From: Alistipes sp.
GTDB taxonomy: Bacteria > Bacteroidota > Bacteroidia > Bacteroidales > Rikenellaceae
NCBI GenBank assembly: GCA_017937125.1
Contig: JAGBEH010000006.1
Span: 1-64,000 of the forward strand
Reading direction: 5' to 3'
DNA length: 64,000 nt
In this document: positions 17,858 to 26,419 of the stretch, piece by piece
Numbering within the stretch: position 1 is the stretch's first letter
How the letters are laid out: every line of letters begins with the position of its first letter
Position numbers and translations under genes: made by a program
The notes under the pieces: generated by a model
The model's input: the letters and a program-made list of their open reading frames with translations, nothing else
The model's database searches: none
Told to the model about the DNA's origin: nothing

Positions 17858-19387
17858 ATGGAGAAGAAAAACTATATAGTCGGAATCGATATAGGGTCAT
17901 CCAACGTGGTGGTTATCGTCGGTTCGAAGAGCGGGTCGGACGCTGTTGCGGTCGAGGCCGTGGTGTCGAAGCCGTCGGTGGGCGTCAATGCGGGGATGAT
18001 CGAGAATATCAATCAGGTAAGCGAAGTGTTGAAAGCGGCCAAGCAGGAGGTCGAAGAGGAGCTCGGTATTCGTATAGGCGAAGCGTATGCGGGACTGTCG
18101 GGCGCCTTTATCCGTTGCGCCCGCTATTCGGACCACGTGTTCGTGCGCGAGCCTCAGGACGGGATAACCAAGCGCGATGTGGATGCGTTGTTCGAGCGTA
18201 TGCAGAACGTCGTGGCTCCCGACGACGAGGTGATTATGGAGCGCATACCCCAAAACTATATGGTGGACGGACGGCAGGAGATTGAAAATCCCGTCGGATC
18301 GTTCGGACGCCAGCTGACGGCGACATTCGATTTCATCCTCTGCGAGAAGACGCCTCTCGAGCGTCTGAAAATGGTTTTCCGCCATTCGGGCATACAGTTG
18401 TCGGGCGTATACGCCAATTCCGTCATTATGTCGGATGCGGTGCTGACCGACGAGGAGAAGGAAGACGGCGTAGCCGTTGTGGACATCGGCGGGGGCACTA
18501 CCGACGTGGCGGTGTATTACGGCAATGTGTTGCGCTATGTGGCTACCGTACCTATGGGCGCCAATGCCATAAACCGCGATATCCATCTGCACGGTGTGCC
18601 CGAGCGGAACGTGGAAAACCTGAAAAAGAAATACGGTTCAGCCGTAGCAGAATTCGTCTCGGACCAGAAACTGATTCAGATACCGAGTATGGGGCATCGC
18701 ACCAAAGGCGTGCTGCGCCGCAATCTGGCGGCGATAATAGAGGCGCGCCTTACCGATATCGCCGAGTATGTCAAGGCCGAATTACGCGATTCGGAGTATT
18801 CGAAGCGCTTGCAGTTCGGGTTGGTGCTGACGGGCGGTTCGGCGTCGCTCGAACATATAGACGAGCTTTTCCGTCGTGTCACGGGACTGGAGGTGCGCGT
18901 GGCTACCGCCGAGACGGGAATCGACGAGGAGTCGCGCGAGAAGATCGCCTCGCCCGCACATACGGCGGCCGTGGCCTTGCTGTTGCAAGGCGCCAGAAAC
19001 GGATTCTGCAATGTCTCGCCGCGACCGACGGGTGCAGCGCGTCCGTCGGAGAATTCCGCGGTGCCGACAGCGGCTGCGGGACAGAGCACGGGTGCGCAAC
19101 AGTTCGGTGCCCGACAATTCGGCGCTCAGCCGTTCGGGGGCGTACGTTCCGATTCGTCATCCTCCTTTAAGCCCGTCGGGGAGCGTGAAAACACATACGG
19201 GGCGCAAGTGCAGCCCGCAACGGACGATGTGCGGGACGAGGCGGAACGGCAGAACGTCGAAACGGATATTAAGAATCCGCACCGCAAGTCCGAAACACGT
19301 TCGGGGTGGTTTTCGCGGGCATTGAAGGGTACTACCGATGCCATAAACAAATTCTTCGTCGAGGGCGGCGAGGATGAAGAACTTTAA
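17858..19387 (+). CDS. ftsA: Cell division protein FtsA
   Basis: A 509-residue actin-fold ATPase that tethers FtsZ filaments to the membrane. The phosphate-1 motif GIDIGSSNVVV, the inserted 1C (SHS2) domain, VVDIGGGTTDVAVY and the adenosine motif LTGGSASLEHIDEL are present. After about residue 395 comes a low-complexity Gln/Gly/Phe linker with repeated QFGA units, then a C-terminal amphipathic helix (GWFSRALKGTTDAINKFF) that should be the membrane-targeting sequence. It is longer than the usual 420 residues because of that linker. The ATG at 17858 is preferred over an in-frame TTG five codons earlier. Confidence 0.95.
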   Translation: MEKKNYIVGIDIGSSNVVVIVGSKSGSDAVAVEAVVSKPSVGVNAGMIENINQVSEVLKAAKQEVEEELGIRIGEAYAGLSGAFIRCARYSDHVFVREPQDGITKRDVDALFERMQNVVAPDDEVIMERIPQNYMVDGRQEIENPVGSFGRQLTATFDFILCEKTPLERLKMVFRHSGIQLSGVYANSVIMSDAVLTDEEKEDGVAVVDIGGGTTDVAVYYGNVLRYVATVPMGANAINRDIHLHGVPERNVENLKKKYGSAVAEFVSDQKLIQIPSMGHRTKGVLRRNLAAIIEARLTDIAEYVKAELRDSEYSKRLQFGLVLTGGSASLEHIDELFRRVTGLEVRVATAETGIDEESREKIASPAHTAAVALLLQGARNGFCNVSPRPTGAARPSENSAVPTAAAGQSTGAQQFGARQFGAQPFGGVRSDSSSSFKPVGERENTYGAQVQPATDDVRDEAERQNVETDIKNPHRKSETRSGWFSRALKGTTDAINKFFVEGGEDEEL

Positions 19388-19408
19388 CGGTGCGATACGA
19401 ATTTGATT

Positions 19409-20740
19409 ATGGAAGATTTACTGGATGAATTGAAAGTCGTGAAGGGCATTCCCTCCATCATTATGGTCGCCGGTGTCGGCGGCGGCGGGGGCAATGCCGT
19501 CAATCATATGTGGGAAAAGGGTATCGCAGGCGTTAATTTCCTCGTTTGCAATACGGACGAGCAGGCATTGGACAAAAGTCCCGTCCAGCGCAAGATCCTT
19601 TTGGGCAACGGACTCGGTGCAGGCAACGAGCCCGAACGCGGTCGCGAAGCCGCCGTCGATTCGCTCGACGAGATAAAGCAGTGCTTCGAAACGCTCGGCA
19701 CCAAGATGCTCTTCATCACGGCAGGTATGGGCGGCGGTACGGGTACGGGAGCTTCTCCCGTCATCGCCAAGCTCGCGCGCGAGATGGGCATACTTACCGT
19801 CGCTATCGTCACCTCTCCGCTGGCATTGGAGGGCGACAAGCGTTACCGTCAGGCCTACAAGGGTATCGACGAGCTGGCGCAGTATGTCGATTCGCTGCTC
19901 GTCATCGACAACGAGAATATAGGGAAAATATACGGCAAACTCGCTTTGAAGGATGCGTTCCGCCGTGCCGACGACGTGTTGGCATCCGCCGCGAAGGGTA
20001 TCGCCGAAATCATAACCATCAAGAGCGATCTGGTCAATGTCGATTTCGCCGATGTCTCGACCGTGATGCGCAACAGCGGCCGTGCCCATATGAGCGTGGC
20101 GACGGCCGAGGGCGAAAACCGTGCCTCGGAGGTGGTCGAAAAGTCGCTCAACTCGCCTCTGATGGACAGTAAGTCGATAGCGGGCTCGAAGAGCATATTG
20201 CTCAATATTTCGGTCTCGTCGTCCGAAAAACTGCTTTACGACGAGGTGCTTACCATTCTCCAGTGCGTACAGTCGTATGCGAGTACGCAGGACGAGAACG
20301 GGGTTCTGCACAATGCCAACATCATTTGGGGTACGAGCGAGAAACCCGAACTGGGCGATGCGCTCGAACTCGTCGTCGTCGCTACAGGTTTCGAGGAGAA
20401 GGCCAATCCGAACGTTATGCGCGAAGTGGTGCCGCCCGCACCTCCCGTAATTCCGGTGCAGAAACCTGCGGGTGCCGTCCTCGAACCGCCGCAGCCGAAG
20501 CCTGCGGTTCCTGCCGCGGCACCGTTGCAGCGTCCCGTGCAACAGTCGTCGCAGGTGATGCTCGGACGCCGCTCTACGCGTTACGACAATATCGCCGTAA
20601 TGTTGAACACCCCCGCTTATCAGCGCCGCAACGTCAAGTTCGTGGTCGATATGCCGACGGACGGCGCGCATCGCGAGGTGCTGAAAGACGAGAGCGAATG
20701 CAGCGCGCCCAAGGCGAACGAAAATTCGTTGTTCGATTAA
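19409..20740 (+). CDS. ftsZ: Cell division protein FtsZ
   Basis: A 443-residue tubulin-fold GTPase that forms the Z ring. GVGGGGGNAVNHM, the tubulin signature GGGTGTGASPVIA, and NVDFADV (T7 loop region) are intact. The globular core ends near residue 330; an Ala/Pro/Gln-rich linker leads to LNTPAYQRR, which looks like the conserved C-terminal peptide that binds FtsA, but here it is followed by about 35 more residues rather than ending the protein. Start at the ATG; an in-frame TTG lies two codons upstream. Third gene of the ftsQAZ series. Confidence 0.97.
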   Translation: MEDLLDELKVVKGIPSIIMVAGVGGGGGNAVNHMWEKGIAGVNFLVCNTDEQALDKSPVQRKILLGNGLGAGNEPERGREAAVDSLDEIKQCFETLGTKMLFITAGMGGGTGTGASPVIAKLAREMGILTVAIVTSPLALEGDKRYRQAYKGIDELAQYVDSLLVIDNENIGKIYGKLALKDAFRRADDVLASAAKGIAEIITIKSDLVNVDFADVSTVMRNSGRAHMSVATAEGENRASEVVEKSLNSPLMDSKSIAGSKSILLNISVSSSEKLLYDEVLTILQCVQSYASTQDENGVLHNANIIWGTSEKPELGDALELVVVATGFEEKANPNVMREVVPPAPPVIPVQKPAGAVLEPPQPKPAVPAAAPLQRPVQQSSQVMLGRRSTRYDNIAVMLNTPAYQRRNVKFVVDMPTDGAHREVLKDESECSAPKANENSLFD

Positions 20741-20757
20741 CGTAACCTGCGGTTCGT

Positions 20758-22035
20758 GTGGATGCGATAGCGACATATAACGGAATTACTACGGGTGTGG
20801 CGGTAGAGATGGCGATTACGCTCGTCCTGTTGGCCGTATCGGCTATGGTGTCGGCGTCGGAAGTGGCATTTTTCTCTTTGTCCCACAATGACATACGCGA
20901 AATCAAGCAGCGCAGGTCGTTCGCGAGCGAATCGGTCATTACGCTGCTGTCGAATGTGGATATGCTGTTGGCTACGATACTCGTTGTGAACAATCTCGTC
21001 AATATCTGCATAGTCATCCTTACGGCCGACATAATCAGCGAAACCCTGACCTTCTACCGATTCGAGTTCCTGTTCAAGAGCGTTGTCGTCACCTTTATCC
21101 TGCTGCTGTTCGGCGAGATCCTGCCGAAGATATTCGCTCAGGGATCCTATCGGCGCGTGGCCTTGATGCTCGCGCAGCCGTTGATAGTCCTGCGTTGGAT
21201 ATTCTACCCGTTCTCGTATATTCTGGTGAAGGTGAGCAGCCGCGTCAGCGAGGTGGCCGGGCACGGCGAGGAGAACATATCTATCGAGGAGCTGGCCGAT
21301 GCCGTGGATATGACCGGCGGCGCGTCGAGCGAGGAGCAGAAGATGCTGTCGGGCATAGTGACATTCGTAAATACCGAGGTCGAGGAGATTATGCATTCGC
21401 GTGTGGACATTACCTGCATAAACCTCACGGCCGATTTCGACGAGGTGAAACGGGTGATAATCGATTCGGGCTTCTCGCGCATACCTGTCTGCGACGAAGA
21501 CCTCGACAATATCAAAGGCACCTTGTATGTGAAGGATCTGCTGCCCTATATCAAGGAGGGGGCCGATTTCGGCTGGCAGCGGCTGATGCGCAAGGCCTAT
21601 TTCGTGCCGATGCACAAGAAGATAAACGACCTGCTCGAGGAGTTCCGCTCGCATAAGGTGCATATGGCTATCGTCGTCGATGAGTACGGGGCGACGCAGG
21701 GACTGTTGTCGCTCGAGGATATTCTCGAAGAGGTCGTGGGCGAGATTTCCGACGAGAGCGATGCGGACGAGTCGTTCTTTACGCGATTGAACGACCGGAC
21801 CTATATGTTCGACGGCAAGACGCATATCGTCGATTTCGAACGCGTGCTCGAACTGGACGAGGACGGTTTCTCGGATGTTCAGGGGCGTGCCGAGACTTTG
21901 GCGGGGCTGATGCTCGAACTGAACAGGAATTTTCTGAAAAAAGGCGATCAGGTAACGGCGCACGGAATAACTTTTACCGTCGAGGCGCTCGACGGCCGCC
22001 GTATCGATAAAATCAAGGTGTTGATAAATGAGTGA
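20758..22035 (+). CDS. gldE: GldE-like CNNM/CBS membrane protein
   Basis: A 425-residue membrane protein of the CorC/HlyC family. An N-terminal CNNM domain with about four TM segments (about 15-190) contains SASEVAFFSLS, LLATILVVNNLVNI and FGEILPK; a CBS pair follows (about 205-325; RVDITCINL to GLLSLEDILEEVVGEI), then a CorC_HlyC domain (about 340-425). In gliding Bacteroidetes the homologue is GldE; in non-gliding members it is kept and may act in ion homeostasis (inference). The start is a GTG, the only in-frame start before the first TM helix, 17 bp after ftsZ. It overlaps the next gene by 8 bp. Confidence 0.87.
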   Translation: MDAIATYNGITTGVAVEMAITLVLLAVSAMVSASEVAFFSLSHNDIREIKQRRSFASESVITLLSNVDMLLATILVVNNLVNICIVILTADIISETLTFYRFEFLFKSVVVTFILLLFGEILPKIFAQGSYRRVALMLAQPLIVLRWIFYPFSYILVKVSSRVSEVAGHGEENISIEELADAVDMTGGASSEEQKMLSGIVTFVNTEVEEIMHSRVDITCINLTADFDEVKRVIIDSGFSRIPVCDEDLDNIKGTLYVKDLLPYIKEGADFGWQRLMRKAYFVPMHKKINDLLEEFRSHKVHMAIVVDEYGATQGLLSLEDILEEVVGEISDESDADESFFTRLNDRTYMFDGKTHIVDFERVLELDEDGFSDVQGRAETLAGLMLELNRNFLKKGDQVTAHGITFTVEALDGRRIDKIKVLINE

Positions 22036-22597
22036 CGTTCGCATTTTCATCGAACGTCCGCTTCCCGAGCGGCAGCTGTCGGCTTCGGCAAACATGGACG
22101 ACCTCTCCGCTGCGCGTAAGTTCGGTTCGCCGCGCCGACGTGCGGAGTTCCTTATGTGGCGCCGCATCGTTCGCCGCGAGCTCGGCGAGGATGTCCGCAT
22201 ATCCTATTCGGCTGCGGGGGCTCCCGTGATAGAAAACGGCAATCTGTACATAGGCGTTTCGCACAGCCCCGATTTCGTGGCGGTCATTATCTCCGAACGG
22301 CGTTGCGCCGTCGATGCGGAGCGCCTGTCGCGCGATTTCGGCCGCGTTGCCGACAGATATATCGCTCCGTGCGAGCGGCTCCTTTCGGACGATGAACGTC
22401 TTGCGGCAGCATTGTGGTGCGCGAAAGAGACGATGTACAAATACTCGGGGCGCCGCGGTCTGAATCTGCTGGAGGATCTGCGTGTCGAAAGCGTGGATTT
22501 CGATGCGGGGCGCATCGCGGGACGCATATGCGGCGGCGACCTTGTAGAGATGCGTATGTCGGTCTGCGAAGACAATCTCGTCGTATATATCGGATAG
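22028..22597 (+). CDS. 4'-phosphopantetheinyl transferase superfamily protein
   Basis: A 189-residue Sfp-like enzyme expected to transfer 4'-phosphopantetheine from CoA to a carrier-protein serine. The signatures are YIGVSHS, CAVDAERL (matching the G-V-D-x-E metal motif with Cys-Ala at the start) and WCAKETMYK (the W-x-x-K-E-x-x-x-K motif). It may activate the fatty-acid ACP or a secondary carrier protein; the target is unknown. Translation is probably coupled to gldE (8-bp overlap). Confidence 0.87.
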   Translation: MSDVRIFIERPLPERQLSASANMDDLSAARKFGSPRRRAEFLMWRRIVRRELGEDVRISYSAAGAPVIENGNLYIGVSHSPDFVAVIISERRCAVDAERLSRDFGRVADRYIAPCERLLSDDERLAAALWCAKETMYKYSGRRGLNLLEDLRVESVDFDAGRIAGRICGGDLVEMRMSVCEDNLVVYIG

Positions 22598-22634
22598 TTT
22601 GCCGTTTTCGGCTCGGTTTAGGATGTCCCTGCTC

Positions 22635-22677
22635 GGCACTGCTCGAATAAATTTGGCATTGCTCTCGCTTATTCGTA
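22635..22677 (+). repeat. Dispersed promoter-like repeat, copy A
   Basis: This 43-bp stretch matches 53504-53546 (read on the minus strand) at 39 of 43 positions. It contains TTTG, a 20-bp spacer and TAcaTTGG, one base from the TAnnTTTG box. Its last part recurs in degenerate form just downstream at 22742-22758, at the rnpB promoter. It lies between the transferase gene and rnpB. Confidence 0.75.
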
Positions 22678-22725
22678 CATTGGCTTCGCTGAAGATACTC
22701 CGTCTCGGAAAAAATGCAAGCAAGC

Positions 22726-22758
22726 TTGCTTTTTTCTCTCGGCTTATTCGTATCTTTG
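22726..22758 (+). promoter_or_regulatory. Promoter of RNase P RNA
   Basis: TTG at 22726-22728, 22 bp, TATCTTTG at 22751-22758, followed within 4 bp by the first P1 base of rnpB. The stretch before the -7 box shares a TTATTCG motif with the dispersed repeat upstream. Confidence 0.75.
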
Positions 22759-22761
22759 CAC

Positions 22762-23113
22762 CTGCAAGTCCGCTCTGTCGCTGCCCGCTTCGGCGGGGGG
22801 AGGAAAGTCCGAGCAACACAGAGCACCGTCCAAGTTAACGGCTTGACATTCGAGAGGGTGTAGCAGCGTAACAGAGAACGACCGCCCGCAAGGGTAAGGG
22901 TGAAAAGGCGGGGTAAGAGCCCACCGCGAAGGTAGCGATACGCTTCGGCAGTACGCCTGACGGGTTGCAAGGCCATGTATACCGACAGTCGAGGGTTGCT
23001 CGCCCGTTGTCGGGGGGTAGGCCGCTGGAGGCTGCGGGTGACCGCAGTCGTAGATAAATGACGGAGACTTCGCCTTAGGGCGGAGAACAGAACTCGGCTT
23101 ACGGGACTTGCAG
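22762..23113 (+). ncRNA. rnpB: RNase P RNA, bacterial type A
   Basis: The catalytic RNA of RNase P, which trims tRNA 5' leaders. P1 is formed by complementary ends (22762-22770 with 23105-23113, 9 bp). The universally conserved GAGGAAAGTCCGAGCA block lies at about 22799-22815, the ACAGAGAA block near 22872, and ACAGAA-CTCGGCTTA close to the 3' end. Length about 350 nt is normal. A promoter precedes it directly and a terminator follows at once. Confidence 0.95.
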
Positions 23114-23114
23114 C

Positions 23115-23150
23115 AAAAACGGGACATCACGATGTGATGTCCCGTTTTTT
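23115..23150. terminator. Bidirectional terminator between rnpB and lipoprotein operon
   Basis: A perfect 16-bp stem (23115-23130 with 23134-23149) with a GAT loop. T-runs flank both arms, so it can stop rnpB on the plus strand and the three-lipoprotein operon on the minus strand. Confidence 0.92.
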
Positions 23151-23191
23151 ACAGGCCGCGGACGGCCGTAAGGATACCGTATCCGAAAAAT

Positions 23192-23662
23192 CTATATGCC
23201 CGCCTGCTCCAGCGTCCCCGAAAAATCGAGGTAGAACGGTGTTCCGTCGGGCAGTATGACATCCAGCATAATCTCGAACCCGCCATTGCCGAGCGCTTTT
23301 ACCGACACGGTGCCGCTTTTCAACGAGCGGTACTGCGAGTAGTAGCAAACGGGATCTTCATAGCTGAAAGCATAGTCGTCGTTATGGTAAATACCGGAAA
23401 CGTCCACAGGTGCGCCGGTAAAATATTTCGCTATGGCGAAATATACCATCGTCGTCTGCGGTGCGGACGGCAACAGCGGCGAGAAGACGAAATGGTACCC
23501 GTAATCGTCCTCGGCATATCGGCCTGTCATAATATCGCACTGTTTCTCTCCGAAAGTATAGCTTCCTATCGGTTCTATAACGACGGTCTCATCCTTGCTG
23601 CACGCTGCGACGCATATGGCGCAGAGTACGGTACATAACAGATATTTCAGACGGTTTTTCAT
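23192..23662 (-). CDS. Small lipoprotein, unknown function
   Basis: A 156-residue lipoprotein with a typical lipobox (CVAAC, Cys21) followed by SKDE, a close match to the Ser-Lys-Asp-Glu-type surface-export signal described for Bacteroidetes lipoproteins. The mature part is beta-rich with no recognised domain. It is the third gene of an operon of lipoproteins (8 bp after its neighbour) and shares with them a pattern of short beta strands and Gly-Tyr/Phe motifs, suggesting related folds. Start at the ATG of the signal peptide. Confidence 0.75.
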   Translation of the reverse strand: MKNRLKYLLCTVLCAICVAACSKDETVVIEPIGSYTFGEKQCDIMTGRYAEDDYGYHFVFSPLLPSAPQTTMVYFAIAKYFTGAPVDVSGIYHNDDYAFSYEDPVCYYSQYRSLKSGTVSVKALGNGGFEIMLDVILPDGTPFYLDFSGTLEQAGI

Positions 23663-23670
23663 ATTCGAAC

Positions 23671-25011
23671 TTATTCTACGATATTCACTTCGCCCTCGTA
23701 TTCACCCTTCAGATTTTCGTAGTTGGTGAATTCGGTCTTCAGTACGTTGCCGACAAGCGATGCCTGTACCGTACCGACCGACCCTTGGGCATTGCTCCAT
23801 ACGTTGGGACCGTATTCGATCGACATAAAGTCGTACACCGAGAATCCGTAACCCTCGTACTCTTCGCCGAGAGGCGGCAGCGTCATCTTGAGAGGCGAAT
23901 ACTCTTTGGCCTCCTCGAACGTGGCACCGCTCATACCCGAGAAATAAAGGGTCCACATCTGTGCCGAAGTCTTCTCGATGAATACCGTGTTGATAGGAAC
24001 GGTGTTGCCGTTGAACTCGAACGAGTTCGACATCTCTTTCACGGCATCGACCGGAGTGCAGGCACCCGTGAATTCTACCGATACGTTCTTCTGGTTGTCC
24101 AGTTTGGCATCGAGGAATACTTCGTATTCGCCCTCGCCGGTTACCTTTATCTTGAGCGAACCCTCGGTGACTGCAAAATAGGATTCATAACCATCCTCGT
24201 CGGTATTTTCGTAATCCACAAGGCCGACCATCACATCCTCGTTGCCTTCGAGATCGATAGTCCTGCCCGTAGCGAGCTCCTCATTCATCAGCGTTATGTA
24301 GACGTAGTATTTGGCCATTTCCATCATCTCGTCGAAATAATCCACTCCCGACGGTGTGAAATAGAGGAAATGAGCGCGGCTTACCACCGTGACCTCATCC
24401 TCCGCCAGTTCTTCTTCCACCATATAGAACGATGCGCGGATGGGTTTCGAAACCTCGTCATAGGAAATGGTATTGTTGTTCACCTCTTCTTCCGCTACGG
24501 CTGCTGCACGCATCGAAATCTCGACACCCTCGACGGTCTTCATAGTTACGAATGCTTCGTACTTGTTGCCGTCGTTCTTCACGAGGCATTTGCCTTCGAC
24601 GATACCCGAATCTTCGGAAGACGTTTCCTGTGCCGCTGCAACATAAATGTCCGTGCCCCACACGGCCATTACCGTGAAGCTCGAAAGCTCGGTCATAAGA
24701 TCGAACTCTTTGCCGATGAGCGACGGAGAAACCAGTACATATATGTATTTGCCCGTTTCGGAAATCTCGTCGTAGGTGCTCAACCCGCTTTCGGAAGTGG
24801 CCGCTACATACACCATACCCGAGAAAGGTGCTGCGACTGCCGAACCGACCGCCGATTTATTACCGCCGATAACGATGGTCTGGGCCTTGAGACTCTCCAA
24901 TCCCCCCTCGACGGGGCCATTGCCTTTGTTGTCATTGTCGCTGCAAGCGCATAATGCCGTCGCCGCGAGCATCAGGGTCGCGAACGACCGCATCAAGTTC
25001 ATCTTTTTCAT
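23671..25011 (-). CDS. Acidic lipoprotein, unknown function
   Basis: A 446-residue lipoprotein (Cys23 in LCACS, followed by Asp-Asn-Asp). The mature protein is strongly acidic, all-beta in appearance and contains several repeated stretches (Y-x-S-Y-F/E-G-x-Y-E-V-F-L type) that suggest at least two copies of one domain. No family recognised. An in-frame TTG lies two codons upstream of the chosen ATG. Middle gene of the three-lipoprotein operon; probably surface-exposed and possibly part of one complex with its neighbours (inference). Confidence 0.75.
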   Translation of the reverse strand: MKKMNLMRSFATLMLAATALCACSDNDNKGNGPVEGGLESLKAQTIVIGGNKSAVGSAVAAPFSGMVYVAATSESGLSTYDEISETGKYIYVLVSPSLIGKEFDLMTELSSFTVMAVWGTDIYVAAAQETSSEDSGIVEGKCLVKNDGNKYEAFVTMKTVEGVEISMRAAAVAEEEVNNNTISYDEVSKPIRASFYMVEEELAEDEVTVVSRAHFLYFTPSGVDYFDEMMEMAKYYVYITLMNEELATGRTIDLEGNEDVMVGLVDYENTDEDGYESYFAVTEGSLKIKVTGEGEYEVFLDAKLDNQKNVSVEFTGACTPVDAVKEMSNSFEFNGNTVPINTVFIEKTSAQMWTLYFSGMSGATFEEAKEYSPLKMTLPPLGEEYEGYGFSVYDFMSIEYGPNVWSNAQGSVGTVQASLVGNVLKTEFTNYENLKGEYEGEVNIVE

Positions 25012-25040
25012 ATTCAATCGATTTTAATTGTGGGTTTCTG

Positions 25041-26192
25041 TTATTTGACGACGGGAACAGGCTCCGCACTCTCCCAAGTGCCGCGGATGCGGTGCGCGGG
25101 TTCGTTGCAGTCGAGCAGGTCTATCGTCAGTCGGTGGCCGCCGTCGGGACGTTCGACCTTGATCGATCCGTCGGCAATGCGGGCATATTTCTCGCCCCAT
25201 TGTCCGCCGACGAATGTCTGGTACCACGAACCCGAAACGGGGTTGAATCTGTCGGGCATTCCCGCCACGATTCTGAACGGGACTATGTCTTCTTTATAGA
25301 TGCCGCCCGATTCGGACGTTTTCGCCACCGTATAGTCGCCGGCAGGTATGCCGTCGTTCGGGTCGTCGTCCCAGCCCACGAAGAATTCGAGACGCAGTAT
25401 GCGGCCGTCGCCAGCAGGATATGCCTGGGCAAGGTCTACGGTCGGCTCGGCGAGCATAAGCTCGAACATACGGTACGATCGGTCGCCGAGTACGAAATTG
25501 TCGCCCTTGTCGCGCAGACGCGTCTGCGTGAGCGTGGAGAAATCGGTAATATCTTCCGTAAGTGTGGAGTTGGGAACCTTGACTTCCGACTGATCGATGA
25601 TTTTTGCGGTTCCCTTGTATGAGAATATGCGTTTTTTGTAATCGGTGCCCACTAAAGTTCCCGAGATATCCAATATGCCGTCGGCATATTCTATACGTAC
25701 GACGCCCTCGCGGAGAAGTATCGCTTCGAACGCCGTCGTCCCCGCAGGAATATCGCCGAAATAGGAGTGGTCGGGCATTTCGATCGTTCCGTCGGGAATG
25801 TCGATACTCAATACGGACCCCGGATTGAAAGTCCCTGCCGAGAAATCGCTCGTCGAGGTCGGCTCATGATACCTCCCCGCAAGCAGCGACATATCGGGCT
25901 GACCGTCTCGGTTCAGTTCCGTGTTGAGACTTATCTGCATCAGCTGCCCCGCACCTATCGGATTGCCCGTGTCGTCGATGTCCATATCGGTATACAGCTT
26001 CATCATCCACAGGTCGGAGGTCTCCGTATAGCCGTCGTCGCCCCTGTAGACGAGTTCGGCATTGGTGAATACCGTCGGTTGCGCAACGGGTTCCTCGTAG
26101 TTGCCGCCGCTTACCGTGATTTCGTTCGTGCTGCAAGAGACGAACAATATGGCTGCGGACAGGCAAAATGCGAGCCTTGAAAATCCGTTCAT
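25041..26192 (-). CDS. Lipoprotein, first gene of the operon
   Basis: A 383-residue lipoprotein: signal with lipobox FVSC (Cys20) followed by Ser-Thr-Asn-Glu. The mature part is beta-rich and seems to contain two related halves, each with an opening Y-R-G/S-Y-R segment, a G-x-Y-x-V/E-P-T segment and an I-x-x-G-T-W-like end; no known domain name is certain. The start is the ATG at 26192; the frame is open 24 codons further but that part crosses the promoter. Confidence 0.77.
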   Translation of the reverse strand: MNGFSRLAFCLSAAILFVSCSTNEITVSGGNYEEPVAQPTVFTNAELVYRGDDGYTETSDLWMMKLYTDMDIDDTGNPIGAGQLMQISLNTELNRDGQPDMSLLAGRYHEPTSTSDFSAGTFNPGSVLSIDIPDGTIEMPDHSYFGDIPAGTTAFEAILLREGVVRIEYADGILDISGTLVGTDYKKRIFSYKGTAKIIDQSEVKVPNSTLTEDITDFSTLTQTRLRDKGDNFVLGDRSYRMFELMLAEPTVDLAQAYPAGDGRILRLEFFVGWDDDPNDGIPAGDYTVAKTSESGGIYKEDIVPFRIVAGMPDRFNPVSGSWYQTFVGGQWGEKYARIADGSIKVERPDGGHRLTIDLLDCNEPAHRIRGTWESAEPVPVVK

Positions 26193-26233
26193 AAGAGAGT
26201 TATTAATAAGGTGTAATCCAATGTCACTCGCGA

Positions 26234-26265
26234 CAAATATAATACTATTTTCCCCGTTCGCCAAA
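26234..26265 (-). promoter_or_regulatory. Promoter of the three-lipoprotein operon
   Basis: Minus strand: TTTG (26265-26262), 20 bp, TATATTTG (26241-26234). A full match to consensus with the ideal spacing; leader about 37 nt. Confidence 0.82.
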
Positions 26266-26361
26266 ATATTCGGCGAGTTTTTATGATTTTTTATAAATTA
26301 TCATCGGATTGTATGACACGCGATTACGACGTCCGCACGTTAGGCGGGGGTATGCAATGAA

Positions 26362-26394
26362 ATACGCAGCACCCCGATTCGGGATGCTGCGTAT
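26362..26394 (-). terminator. Probable terminator after the nitroreductase gene
   Basis: A long stem (26362-26377 with 26379-26394, one mismatch) 26 bp beyond the nitroreductase stop codon. On the minus strand it is followed by TTCATT, so the U-tract is weak. Confidence 0.55.
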
Positions 26395-26419
26395 GCTGTA
26401 TTATGACGTACGATGCGGC

